Positions 24,605 to 33,411 of a DNA stretch of 50,481 nucleotides are shown here, in pieces (the first letter of the stretch is position 1; every line of letters starts with the position of its first letter). Source of the stretch: Pseudomonadota bacterium (GTDB taxonomy: Bacteria; Myxococcota_A; Polyangia; Fen-1088). The notes beneath the pieces are model-generated. The model ran no database searches. It was not told the origin of the DNA and saw only the letters and a program-made list of their open reading frames with translations. The stretch spans positions 1 to 50,481 of the forward strand of contig JADGRC010000185.1 of NCBI GenBank assembly GCA_017881245.1. Reading direction: 5' to 3'. A program made the position numbers and the translations under genes.

Positions 24605-26940
24605 TTCGAAAGAAATCTTCACCCGCTGCGAGTCGCGCCGTCGCCATCGCTGTTGGCGCGACCTTGGGCCTTGCGGCCTGTGCCAAGCTGGAGAAAGAGA
24701 ACCCGCCGCAGATCGTAACGACCGGACCACACGCGTTGCCGATGGGGTCCACGATCACGATCAGCGCGACGACCGTCCATGCCAGCGACGCCGCATATGG
24801 CTTCGTCAGCACCGACATCGGCGTGGCGACGGTCGACGACGGTGGCATCGTGCGCCCCGTGGCGCCCGGCGAGACCACGATTACCGTCACGGGCAAGTCC
24901 AGCCACGCGGCGGGCTCGCACGCGGTGGTGGTGATTGCAACCGATGACAAGGCCCAGATCCCGTACTACGACGCCTGGCTGACCTCCGCCCACGCGGATG
25001 CGACGTCGGTGCCGTTCAACAACTGGAACAGTCAGGGCAGCGTGCCCGTGGAATGCGCGCGCTGTCACAGCTCGGAGGGTTTCGTGGACTACCTGGGCGG
25101 CGACGGCAGCACCCCCGGAAAAGTCGACCAGCCCGCGCCCGTGCAGTCCGTCATCCGATGTCAGACCTGCCACAACGCAGCGGCCGACGCGCTGACGTCC
25201 GTCACGTTCCCATCGGGCGTGACCGTCAGTGGCCTCGGCGGTGAAGCGCGCTGCATGACTTGTCACCAAGGACGCGCATCCGGGGCCGATGTTGATGCCG
25301 CCATCGCCGCCGCCGCCGTGACCAACGACGATCAGGTCAGCGCCGCGCTGCACTTCCAAAACATCCACTACTTTCCGGCCGCGGCCACCCTGTTCGCCGG
25401 ACGCGCCAAGGGCGGTTACCAGTACGCCGACCAGACTTACGATGTGCGTTTCCGCCACGTCGACGGCATGAACACCTGCATCGGATGCCACGATCCCCAT
25501 TCCACGAAGGTGCGCTTCGACAAATGCGCCGGATGCCACACCGGGATCACCGACGTGAACGGGGCGCACGCAATCCGCATGATGTCCTCCGTGGGTCGTG
25601 ACTACGACGGCGACGGCAACACCGTGGAGGGAATCTACGACGAGCTCGTGGGCCTGCGGGACAAGGTCCTTGCCGCGGTCACAAGGTACGGCGTTGAACA
25701 CCAGACCCCCCTTTGTTACTCGGTCGATGCCTATCCGTACTGGTTCGCTGACAGTGACGGCAATGGTGTCTGCGACGCGACAGAGACTGTGGCCGCCAAT
25801 GCCTTCAAGGGCTGGACGGCGCGCCTGTTGCGCGCGACCTACAACTTCCAACTCGCCTCGAAAGACCCGGGAGCGTTCGCGCACAACGCCAAGTACATCA
25901 TTCAACTGCTCTACGATTCCGCCGCCGACGTGAACACCGCCTTGGTGGTCAAGGTCGACATGTCGAAGGCCGTTCGCACGGATATCGGCCACTTCGACGG
26001 CGCGAGCCAAGCCGCGCGACACTGGGACAGCGGAGAACAAGTAGATGCCACCTGTTCGTCGTGTCACGGCGGGGAAGCGGGCTTTCGCTTCTTCACGCAG
26101 TACGGCGTCGGACAGGTCGTGCCGGAGACGGCCAACGGGCTTGAATGCCAGACCTGCCACGACAGCGTGTCCGACCCCGTGACGGTGATTAAGGTCGCCT
26201 CGGTGACGTTTCCGAGCGGCATCGTGCGCAATGAACCTGGTAACGACAATATTTGCGAGACCTGCCACCGCGGTCGCGAGTCCAAGGCGACCGTCGACGC
26301 GCAAATCGCGACCGGGAAGTACAAGTTCCTGAACGTCCACTACCTACCCGCCGGCGCGACCAAGCTGGGCTCGGCGGTTCACGTTGGCTACGAATACGGT
26401 GGGCAGACCTACGCGGGACCGCTTGTCCACCAGGGGGGAGCGCAGTGCACGTCCTGCCACGATCCCGAAAGCAGCCACCACACGTTTCAGATTGCCGATG
26501 CCTGGAACACCCGATGCCGAAACTGCCATGCCGACGCAGACGGGGACGCGAAGAACATTCGCCTCGTCCACACCGACGACTACGACGGCGACGGCAACAT
26601 CGCCGAGCCACTCGCGGCCGAGATCGACGGCCTCGCCGCTAAGGTACTGGCGGCGATGCAAGACAAGGCCGGCCTTTGCTACGACGGCGCAACTTACCCC
26701 TACTTCTTCAACGACAAGAACGGCAACAGGCAGTGTGACGCGGCCGAGCTGGTGGCCACGAATGCCTTCGCGGCCTTCACGCCGGCGCTGATGAAGGCGT
26801 CGTTCAACTACCAGCTCTCACGCAAGGAGCCTGGTGCATGGGCGCACAACTTCGACTATATGGCACAGTTGCTCTACGACGGCGTCGCCGATCTGGGTGG
26901 CAGCGTCACGAAGCTGATTCGCCCCGGCGCCACGCCCTGA
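24601..26940 (+). CDS. Decaheme lipoprotein, tandem pentaheme (MtrC/OmcA-like layout)
   Basis: 779 residues. Lipoprotein signal MIRKKSSPAASRAVAIAVGA... with lipobox LAAC, an Ig-like Big_2-type domain (~30-115, DDGGIVRPVAPGETTITVTG), then ten CxxCH sites: CARCH, CQTCH, CMTCH, CIGCH, CAGCH (~152-312) and CSSCH, CQTCH, CETCH, CTSCH, CRNCH (~483-642). The halves are internal duplicates (TFPSG, PAAAT/PAGAT, YDGDGN, YPYWFAD/YPYFFND, FNYQL motifs recur), each with two DxDGxG-like calcium loops and a Cys pair. MtrC/OmcA surface reductases also pair two pentaheme domains with Ig-like domains, so the analogy is by architecture, not proven homology. Start: ATGA overlap with AAGGAG 11 nt upstream. Likely terminal surface electron donor/acceptor. 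Confidence 0.86.
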   Translation: MIRKKSSPAASRAVAIAVGATLGLAACAKLEKENPPQIVTTGPHALPMGSTITISATTVHASDAAYGFVSTDIGVATVDDGGIVRPVAPGETTITVTGKSSHAAGSHAVVVIATDDKAQIPYYDAWLTSAHADATSVPFNNWNSQGSVPVECARCHSSEGFVDYLGGDGSTPGKVDQPAPVQSVIRCQTCHNAAADALTSVTFPSGVTVSGLGGEARCMTCHQGRASGADVDAAIAAAAVTNDDQVSAALHFQNIHYFPAAATLFAGRAKGGYQYADQTYDVRFRHVDGMNTCIGCHDPHSTKVRFDKCAGCHTGITDVNGAHAIRMMSSVGRDYDGDGNTVEGIYDELVGLRDKVLAAVTRYGVEHQTPLCYSVDAYPYWFADSDGNGVCDATETVAANAFKGWTARLLRATYNFQLASKDPGAFAHNAKYIIQLLYDSAADVNTALVVKVDMSKAVRTDIGHFDGASQAARHWDSGEQVDATCSSCHGGEAGFRFFTQYGVGQVVPETANGLECQTCHDSVSDPVTVIKVASVTFPSGIVRNEPGNDNICETCHRGRESKATVDAQIATGKYKFLNVHYLPAGATKLGSAVHVGYEYGGQTYAGPLVHQGGAQCTSCHDPESSHHTFQIADAWNTRCRNCHADADGDAKNIRLVHTDDYDGDGNIAEPLAAEIDGLAAKVLAAMQDKAGLCYDGATYPYFFNDKNGNRQCDAAELVATNAFAAFTPALMKASFNYQLSRKEPGAWAHNFDYMAQLLYDGVADLGGSVTKLIRPGATP

Positions 26941-27010
26941 CCAAGCGGCACACGCCCTGCTCTGCTCAGCAAGCGAAATGACTTTTCCGAATGGCGACAG
27001 CCGTAGCTCA

Positions 27011-27060
27011 TCCAAGAACCGGGAGGTGCGGCTTCGCCCCGCCGGCGTCGTCGTCAAACG
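27011..27060 (-). repeat. Copy 3 of structured 3'-flank element
   Basis: Minus-strand copy 31 nt downstream of the ftsA stop. The hairpin region is 27025-27043 (minus strand GGCGGGGCGAAGCCGCACC, GAA loop, two stem mismatches), followed by TCCCGGTTCTTGGA. It lies in the 150-bp gap between convergent decaheme and ftsA genes; the remainder of that gap shows nothing else I can support. Confidence 0.5.
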
Positions 27061-27090
27061 GGTGGGCCGAAGGCGCTGGCTAGGCCAAGT

Positions 27091-28317
27091 CTAAAAGACG
27101 TTGCTCAGCGACCGGCGTACCCGCGAGAAAAGTCCACCTCGCTTCGCCTGTTCGCCCGCCTCGCCGACCGCAACGCGCGCAAGGCCGTAGTGCACGAGGC
27201 CTACCGCTGTAGAGAAAGTCGGCGAACGAACGGCTTCGACTAAGCCACCGACGCCCTTGGGCATTCCGCGCCGAACGGGCAAACCCAGAATTTCCTCGCC
27301 AAGCTCGGTCATGCCGGGCATCTGCGTGGCACCGCCAGTGATGACAGCACCCGACGCCAGCATGTCCTCACAACCGAGGCGCGCTATTTCCGCCTTCACG
27401 AAAGAGAAGATCTCCTCGATGCGGGGCTGGATGATGTCGCGGCAAAGCGCGTGTCGCGACAGGATCCGCGGCGCCCGGCCGCCTACCGACGGAACTTCCA
27501 GGGCCTCGTCCTCCGGGACCATGGATGCGAGCGCACAGCCGGCGCGGATTTTGATTTTCTCGGCCTCGTGCGGCGGCGTCCGCAACCCGAACGCGATGTC
27601 GCTGGTCAGCTGGTGGCCGCCAATCGGGATGACGCTGGTGTGGGCGACCGCTCCCTCGGTAAAGATGGCGATGTCGGTGGTGCCGCCCCCGATGTCCACC
27701 AGCGCCACGCCCAGCCCCTTTTCGTCTTCTTCCAGGACCGCCTCGCCGGAGGCCAGCGGTTCAAGCACGATGTCCAGCACTTCCAAATCGCAGCGGGTGC
27801 AGCACTTGATGATGTTCTGCGCGGCGGCGGCGGCGGCGGTGACGATATGGACCCTCGCCTCCAAACGCACACCGCACATGCCCATCGGTTCGCGCACGCC
27901 GTCCTGCCCATCGATCTTGTATTCCTGGGGCAGCACGTGAACGATGTGGCGATCCACGGGCAGGGCTATGGCGCGCGCCAGCTCCAGCACCTTGGCGATA
28001 TCCGTGGGGCGGACTTCCTTGTCCTTGACAGCGACGGTGCCCGTCGAGTTCACGCCCTTGATGTGACCGCCGGCGATGCCCACGTACACCTGCGAGATCT
28101 CGCAGCCGGACATGCTCTCGGCTTCAAGAATCGCCTGCTTGATCGACGCGACCGTCGAATCGATGTTGACGATCACGCCCTTCTTCAGGCCGCGTGAGGG
28201 ATGCGTGCCGATCCCGATTACGTCCAGGCCGTCAGGCCCGAGCTCGCCCACGACCGCGGCAACCTTGGTGGTGCCGATGTCGAGGCCGACAATGATGTCC
28301 GAGGATTTTCGCGGCAT
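27091..28317 (-). CDS. ftsA: Cell division protein FtsA
   Basis: 408 residues, actin-like ATPase that tethers FtsZ filaments to the membrane and recruits late division proteins. Motifs: IIVGLDIGTTKVAAVVGE (phosphate 1), the 1C domain region around ISQVYVGIAGGHIKG, VALVDIGGGTTDIAIF (phosphate 2) and AVITGGATQMPGM (adenosine). The C-terminus GLFSRVRRSLSNVF is the amphipathic membrane-targeting helix. Normal length. It ends the dcw cluster, but no ftsZ follows: the next gene is the convergent decaheme cytochrome. Separated from ftsQ by three unrelated genes. The 146-bp upstream gap shows no convincing promoter. Confidence 0.96.
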   Translation of the reverse strand: MPRKSSDIIVGLDIGTTKVAAVVGELGPDGLDVIGIGTHPSRGLKKGVIVNIDSTVASIKQAILEAESMSGCEISQVYVGIAGGHIKGVNSTGTVAVKDKEVRPTDIAKVLELARAIALPVDRHIVHVLPQEYKIDGQDGVREPMGMCGVRLEARVHIVTAAAAAAQNIIKCCTRCDLEVLDIVLEPLASGEAVLEEDEKGLGVALVDIGGGTTDIAIFTEGAVAHTSVIPIGGHQLTSDIAFGLRTPPHEAEKIKIRAGCALASMVPEDEALEVPSVGGRAPRILSRHALCRDIIQPRIEEIFSFVKAEIARLGCEDMLASGAVITGGATQMPGMTELGEEILGLPVRRGMPKGVGGLVEAVRSPTFSTAVGLVHYGLARVAVGEAGEQAKRGGLFSRVRRSLSNVF

Positions 28318-28463
28318 GAATATCCGGGTTGCTGTGGCCGGGGCCTGTTCGGGTTGGCTGGGACGCGGTTAAGAAGCCCGCCCTGCAGAAATACCCGTGA
28401 TTTCAAACGCCGTCGATTTTTTTGCTTGATCGAGCCGAAGGACATCCCAGCCAGGCCCGGCCC

Positions 28464-29084
28464 TTATGGTTCCGGCACGGCAATTCGGCGAAAGCGTTCG
28501 CGAAGGTCGTCGCGGAAGGCCGCCAGGGTCGCTGGCTCAAGCGGTTCCAACATCGCCGGCAGGGGCTGGATCGGGAACTCCAGCAGCAACCACGCCAGGA
28601 CACCCGGATCGATACCCGCGTCCTTGCGCAACGCGAGGCCCAGATCAGCTTCCGGGGGATATCCCGCGCGATCCAGGAACAGCAGATCGACCAGATCGCG
28701 GGGCTCCGACCGCGAGAGAATGCATGTCAGCTTGTTCGCCCGAAGGTCCGCGAGCGAGTCCACCGTGATCCCATCGACGGGTGGTGGTGGCGATGCAACA
28801 TCCAGGACCGGGTCGTGGACCACATCAACTTCGATTGGCTCGTGCGGCAGGGCGACGCGCGCCCGGACCAGACTGCCGGCGTCCCTCACAACCGAGACGG
28901 GGAAACCGGTTTCTCGCGCCACATCGGGAAGGGCTCGCACCAAATCACGGTGACCGCCGGGCTCGTGAAAAAAAGGAGCGGCGTCGTCCGACAATCGATG
29001 TCGCAGATAAACCCCTCCCAACGCCGCGCCGCCCCCGAGGTGAAATGGGGCATGGTGCTGGCAGGACTGAAGGAAGCGCAGCAA
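28464..29084 (-). CDS. AbiEii/AbiGii-like nucleotidyltransferase
   Basis: 206 residues from TTG 29084 (the only usable start after an in-frame TAG). The fold signature is HLGGGAALGGVYLRHRLSDDAAPFF near residue 15, then IEVDVVHDP and the C-terminal VDSLADLRANKLTCILSRSEPRDLVDLLFLD, typical of the AbiEii/NTP_transf_2-like family seen in type IV toxin-antitoxin systems and orphan enzymes. The usual second Asp of the catalytic pair (hRxSxDxDxF) is replaced here by DDAAPFF, so catalysis may be altered. No AbiEi-type antitoxin is adjacent. Third of three foreign genes between ftsQ and ftsA, same strand. Confidence 0.7.
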   Translation of the reverse strand: MLRFLQSCQHHAPFHLGGGAALGGVYLRHRLSDDAAPFFHEPGGHRDLVRALPDVARETGFPVSVVRDAGSLVRARVALPHEPIEVDVVHDPVLDVASPPPPVDGITVDSLADLRANKLTCILSRSEPRDLVDLLFLDRAGYPPEADLGLALRKDAGIDPGVLAWLLLEFPIQPLPAMLEPLEPATLAAFRDDLRERFRRIAVPEP

Positions 29085-29129
29085 ATCCGCGCCGACGACC
29101 CGCGGATCAAAAACCCTGAGCCATGTCGG

Positions 29130-29459
29130 CTATCCCGCGGTCGGAACTACCGGTGGCCACGTTGGCTTGGGCAGCCCGAGAAGAAAGGCCCACATCTCAC
29201 GTGATCGACCGAGATAACGGACCAGGCGATTCCAGTTCGCTCGAATCTCTTGCGGGGTCACGTAGAGCCAGACGTCCCGCGTGTTCGCCTCCCGAAGCAA
29301 GGCGCCCATCCAATATGCGCGCTCCTCAGGACTCGAGGCGGTCAGGTGTCCGCGCAGGTCCGCCCCCGAGGCGTTGGTCCACCACAAGAAATATGGACGC
29401 TTTCGGTCATCCCAAAGCGCTTCGCTCGTAGGCGGCAATGAACAAGAGGCCCCCCGCAT
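29130..29459 (-). CDS. Hypothetical protein upstream of nucleotidyltransferase
   Basis: 109 residues, not recognised. The core is ALWDDRKRPYFLWWTNASGADLRGHL ... ERAYWMGALLREANTRDVWLYVTPQEIRANWNRLVRYLGRSREMWAFLLGL, rich in aromatic residues and mostly alpha-helical. No signal peptide; cytoplasmic. It stops 46 nt before the nucleotidyltransferase start on the same strand, so the two may form a two-gene unit. The first ~12 residues may not be translated; a TTG inside gives MPPTSEALWDD. I looked for an antitoxin-like helix-turn-helix and found none. Confidence 0.6.
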   Translation of the reverse strand: MRGASCSLPPTSEALWDDRKRPYFLWWTNASGADLRGHLTASSPEERAYWMGALLREANTRDVWLYVTPQEIRANWNRLVRYLGRSREMWAFLLGLPKPTWPPVVPTAG

Positions 29460-29558
29460 AGGAACAAGGATACCGCATTCTCTGCTCCGAGATGCCGGTT
29501 GGAGCGCGATCGATTGTCCCGGCGATCGTCTGGTCCGACCCCGAGAGCAACATCCAAC

Positions 29559-30767
29559 CTACAAGCCAGCCAAGTGATCGTGATAGCCTTGGCCGTAGCC
29601 GCCGTTCGGTGTGCCCGTCGCGAAGTCGCCGATCAGGGCCCAGGGTCGCCCGCCCTGTGTCGCGGGTGGCGTGGGCGGCACGCACGTTCCCCAGGCGTTC
29701 CAGGTCCAGGCCAGGTAACCGACCCCGTGGGCCTCGCCCCACTGCAAAAGCGATCCAATGAAGGTGCTCGTGCACGAGTTTTCGCCGAACTCGGTCATCA
29801 CAATCGGTACTGTCGCCGCCAGCGTCGCGGGGACACCGTCCCAGCAGCCGGCGTTGCCGCACCCGTTGAAGTTGTACACGTGCCACGCGGCGCCCAGGTT
29901 CGCCTCCGCGTCGACGGGAGCGTACGCCATCCACTGAGACAGGGCGTTCGAGTACTGCAATCCTCCCAGCAGCAGCAGGTGCTTGGACCCAGTGGCGCGG
30001 ATCGCGTCGACCAGCGCCTGCATTCCTGCCGCCTGATACATCTTCGCTGGCTGCCCGCTCGGCACGGATTGATTCGCGTTACACCCGTCGCGCCAGCACA
30101 GCCACCCAGCGGCCGAATCGCGGTTGCGATCCGGGAACGGCTCGTTGAACAGCTCGAAGACCACGCCATCGTCGGCAGCGAACGTGGTCGCGACATCGGT
30201 CCAGAACGCGGCCGCGTGATCGGCATCCGGCATCGGCTGCAACCGGTCGGCCACGGTCGTGCCGGGAGCCGCCCAGTGCAGATCCAAAATCGGAACAATG
30301 TTGTACCGGTGAAACAGGTTCACGAAAGCGACGATGGCCTGCTTGTAGTTGTCACCGCTGAAATCCGCGGACAAACCGTTGATGCCCAACCAGCAGGTCT
30401 CGTTCAGCGGAATCCTAACCGCGTTGATTTTCCAGGATGCCATCACCTGGATTGAAGCTAGGGTGGCCGGACCATCGAAGATTCCGGCGTTATGAGCGCA
30501 TTGGTACTCCGAACCCGAGCGATTTGCGCCGTGCAAGCGTACGGTCAGCCCATCGCTGTTCTCGATGTGGTTGCCGACCACGTGCAGCCCTTTCATCGGC
30601 GGCCCCACCGGTATAACGGGTCCGTCCGGCACGCTCGGCACGCTCGGATTGACCGGCGGAACGCCGGAATCGGCACCGGGGTTGAACCCGCCGTTCGGAT
30701 CCTCGGCGCATCCAAAAAGCACCCCCGCGATGGCAAGCGCAAGCCTCGCAGCGCGCGGCATCGGCAT
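29559..30767 (-). CDS. Secreted GH5-family glycoside hydrolase (cellulase-like) lipoprotein
   Basis: About 402 residues from ATG 30767 (ATG 30761 also possible). Lipoprotein signal MPMPRAARLALAIAGVLFGC, a Pro-rich linker, and a GH5 TIM barrel: LTVRLHGANRSGSEYQC, INAVRIPLNETCWLG (conserved Arg), VPILDLHW, FELFNEPF (acid/base Glu in NEP) and PIVMTEFGEN (nucleophile Glu). Family members hydrolyse beta-1,4-glucans or mannans. This one is surface- or periplasm-anchored and has a complete catalytic set. It sits inside the dcw cluster between ftsQ and ftsA, on the same strand, an unusual place for a polysaccharidase. The start is uncertain because no strong ribosome-binding site precedes either ATG. 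Confidence 0.9.
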   Translation of the reverse strand: MPMPRAARLALAIAGVLFGCAEDPNGGFNPGADSGVPPVNPSVPSVPDGPVIPVGPPMKGLHVVGNHIENSDGLTVRLHGANRSGSEYQCAHNAGIFDGPATLASIQVMASWKINAVRIPLNETCWLGINGLSADFSGDNYKQAIVAFVNLFHRYNIVPILDLHWAAPGTTVADRLQPMPDADHAAAFWTDVATTFAADDGVVFELFNEPFPDRNRDSAAGWLCWRDGCNANQSVPSGQPAKMYQAAGMQALVDAIRATGSKHLLLLGGLQYSNALSQWMAYAPVDAEANLGAAWHVYNFNGCGNAGCWDGVPATLAATVPIVMTEFGENSCTSTFIGSLLQWGEAHGVGYLAWTWNAWGTCVPPTPPATQGGRPWALIGDFATGTPNGGYGQGYHDHLAGL

Positions 30768-30856
30768 CTCAGCAGACCATCGGTCTCGAAACATCACGGT
30801 GATAACGCTCGGCACCACCAAAAGGGGCAGTTCATGTGCCAGGTGGGTCCAAGGCC

Positions 30857-31999
30857 CTACTGACCCTTCTTGGGCTTCGTTTGTGTCGTCGGCCCCGGCG
30901 GGACGGCCGGCACGTCGTCGGGAGTTGGAGCCAGTTTGATGGGCACGCGGTCGCCGGCGGGCCCCTCCAGATGAACGACCCGCAAGGTCGATGCGCGGCG
31001 AGGTCCAAATTGCGTCAGGAGCTCATCCAGGCGCGCCAGCTTGTCGGCGATCTGACCCCGTCCGAGGCGAATTTCAGCGCCTCCATCGTACAGAAACAAC
31101 GAAAACCCTGTTCGTGGATCAATGTGGATCTCAGACAGGGTGGGACGGATCCCGGGGGCGCTCCCTCTGCCTTGTCGCGCGGAGGCCAGGGCATCGGGGT
31201 GCTGATACTCCGAAAAGAGCGCCAGGGCCTCGCGAAACGCCGCTTCGCTGGCGCGCGGCAACCGGGCGTATTCGGCGCGCGAGATTCCCGTCAACACCAG
31301 GCGCCCGTCCGATTCCGCCAGCGTGGCGTGCTTGAACGGGTGCCCCTGTTCGTCGAGCAGATAGAGCCCACCGATCACCGCGACCGCCGCGGCCTGTCGT
31401 TCGGTCACGTCGATCACCAACGTCGCCGGCAGTTCGCGCCGGACCCGCGCGGCCGCGATCCAGGGGTGCCTTGCCAGGCGAGCCGCGATCACGTCGGTGT
31501 CGAGGGCCAGCAACCGGTCGCCGATGACGACGCTCGACCGTTCGATGATCTCGTCGCGGGAAACATGAGCGGTCGGCCCGACGCGAACTTCGCGCAAAGC
31601 GAATCGCGGGGAGGCGACGACATGTTTCGCCGCCAGGCGTCCCCCCGCGACTGCCCCCGCCAATACGGCGAGCGCCGCCAGGATCTTGCCTACGATCAAC
31701 AAGCGCCGTGCGAGCGCCGCCAGCTGCTCCCCAATCCATACGGCGGGCGAACGGCTCTGGACGGTGATGCGCCGGTTCGCGCGTCGCCACGCAAAGAATC
31801 CGCCGCGTGGCCGAACGGCGGGCTTCTCCCGGGGTTCCTGCAATCGGTCCGCGCCCGGGCCGACTGGGTTGGGGACGTGTGCGGGCGCGACTCCGGACGG
31901 TCGCCTGCTCGGGCGATCGGCGATGACGCGCGTGTCCCGACGAGCGTACCTGGCCTGGTCGCGACTCAGGGCGGGATGCTTGCCTGGACCGGTGCTCAC
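30857..31999 (-). CDS. ftsQ: Cell division protein FtsQ
   Basis: 380 residues: a long basic, proline-rich cytoplasmic N-terminus (~1-95), one transmembrane helix ([15 protein letters not shown]), a POTRA domain ([70 protein letters not shown]) and the FtsQ beta domain ([12 protein letters not shown] ... [26 protein letters not shown]). It links early and late divisome proteins in the inner membrane. The GTG start overlaps murC's stop (GTGA, 31996-31999). murB and ddl, usually between murC and ftsQ, are absent. Confidence 0.93.
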   Translation of the reverse strand: MSTGPGKHPALSRDQARYARRDTRVIADRPSRRPSGVAPAHVPNPVGPGADRLQEPREKPAVRPRGGFFAWRRANRRITVQSRSPAVWIGEQLAALARRLLIVGKILAALAVLAGAVAGGRLAAKHVVASPRFALREVRVGPTAHVSRDEIIERSSVVIGDRLLALDTDVIAARLARHPWIAAARVRRELPATLVIDVTERQAAAVAVIGGLYLLDEQGHPFKHATLAESDGRLVLTGISRAEYARLPRASEAAFREALALFSEYQHPDALASARQGRGSAPGIRPTLSEIHIDPRTGFSLFLYDGGAEIRLGRGQIADKLARLDELLTQFGPRRASTLRVVHLEGPAGDRVPIKLAPTPDDVPAVPPGPTTQTKPKKGQ

Positions 32000-33411
32000 G
32001 TTCCGTCTCCCCGAGGCCGAGGTATGGGCGTCGAAACCAGGGGGGCCGCGCCCTCACCCCCAAGGCGCGCCAGAAGGTCGGGTGCCACCTGCGTGATGTC
32101 TCCCGCGCCCAGCACCAATACGAGATCGCCCGGCGCCGCCAATTCCGCCAGAGTGGCGGCCAGATCGGAGCGCGGTACGTAGCGCGCGGCGCGACCGGGA
32201 GCGAACGTGGCCAGCAACTTCTCCGCCGTGATGCCCGCGATCGGAGCCTCCCCGGCGGCGTAGACGTCGGTCAGGACGACCATGTCCGCGCCCGCCAGCG
32301 CCGGCGCGAAATCGCCGAACAGATCGCGGGTGCGGGTGTAACGATGCGGCTGAAACGCGACGATCACGCGCCGTCTATACAGTCGCGCGGCAGCCACGGT
32401 CGCCTTTAGTTCCGTGGGATGGTGACCGTAGTCATCAATGACCAGAACGCGATGCACCTCTCCACGCACGGAAAATCGGCGGTCTACACCTTCAAAGTTT
32501 TCGAGGGTGGCCGCATAGTCGGAAAACGGGACGCCCAGAAAATCGGACACACAGAGCACCGCCAGCGCGTTCTCCGCATAGTGGACGCCTGGCATGCGTA
32601 CGTGGACCTCACCCCGCGCCTTGCCGCGCGCCATCACCCGAAACCGAGTACCGTCGGGCCCCGCGGACAGCACTTCGCCGCGATAGTCGCCCGCACGCAG
32701 ACCATAGGTCACGTGGCGTTTCAGCAGATCTGGCGCCAGGCTGGCGGCGACCGGATCGTCCGCCCCCAGCACGATCAGTCCATAGAACGGAACCTTGTTC
32801 GCGAAATCAAGGAAGGCGGCGCGCAAAGCGTCCATGCCGCCGTAGTGGTCCAGGTGCTCGCGGTCGATGTTCGTCACGACCGCGACCATGGGAAACAGGT
32901 GGCGAAACGATCCGTCGGATTCATCCGCCTCGGCGACCAGAACCTCACCTTGGCCGAGGCGCGCGTTCGAGCCGAAGGCGCGGGCCTTGCCACCGATGAT
33001 CGCGGTTGGATCCAGACCCGCCCGGGCCAGCACCGACGCGATCATCGTGGTCGTCGTCGTCTTGCCGTGGGAGCCAGCCACGGCGACGCCGTCCTTGACG
33101 CGCATTAGCTCACCGAGCATCTCGGCGCGCGGGATGACCGGAATGTCCCGCGCGCGGGCGGCCAGGACTTCAGGGTTGTCGGCCCGCACGGCGCTGGAGA
33201 TGACGACCACGTCGGCGCGTGCCACGTGAAGGGCGGCGTGGCCAATCTGGATCGCAATTCCCAGCGTCTGCAGGCGGCGCGTAACGTCCGAGGCGCGCAC
33301 GTCCGATCCCGAAACGGCATAGCCCAGATTGACCAACACCTCGGCGATTCCGGACATGCCTATTCCGCCCACGCCGACGAAATGAATCGCGACATCCCGC
33401 TTGCGAAACAT
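31996..33411 (-). CDS. murC: UDP-N-acetylmuramate--L-alanine ligase
   Basis: Cytoplasmic Mur ligase adding L-Ala to UDP-MurNAc; 471 residues. [18 protein letters not shown] (N-terminal nucleotide-binding region), [17 protein letters not shown] (P-loop), [26 protein letters not shown] and [15 protein letters not shown] are all diagnostic. ATG 33411 reuses the last base of the murG stop (TAATG), so I reject the longer ORF from 33549. Coupled to ftsQ downstream by GTGA. Confidence 0.97.
   Translation of the reverse strand: MFRKRDVAIHFVGVGGIGMSGIAEVLVNLGYAVSGSDVRASDVTRRLQTLGIAIQIGHAALHVARADVVVISSAVRADNPEVLAARARDIPVIPRAEMLGELMRVKDGVAVAGSHGKTTTTTMIASVLARAGLDPTAIIGGKARAFGSNARLGQGEVLVAEADESDGSFRHLFPMVAVVTNIDREHLDHYGGMDALRAAFLDFANKVPFYGLIVLGADDPVAASLAPDLLKRHVTYGLRAGDYRGEVLSAGPDGTRFRVMARGKARGEVHVRMPGVHYAENALAVLCVSDFLGVPFSDYAATLENFEGVDRRFSVRGEVHRVLVIDDYGHHPTELKATVAAARLYRRRVIVAFQPHRYTRTRDLFGDFAPALAGADMVVLTDVYAAGEAPIAGITAEKLLATFAPGRAARYVPRSDLAATLAELAAPGDLVLVLGAGDITQVAPDLLARLGGEGAAPLVSTPIPRPRGDGT

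Noticed and set aside
24619-26340. 573-codon minus-strand ORF opposite the decaheme gene
   Set aside because: It is the antisense shadow of a gene with ten CxxCH motifs, clear duplication and operon overlap; long antisense ORFs are expected at this GC content.
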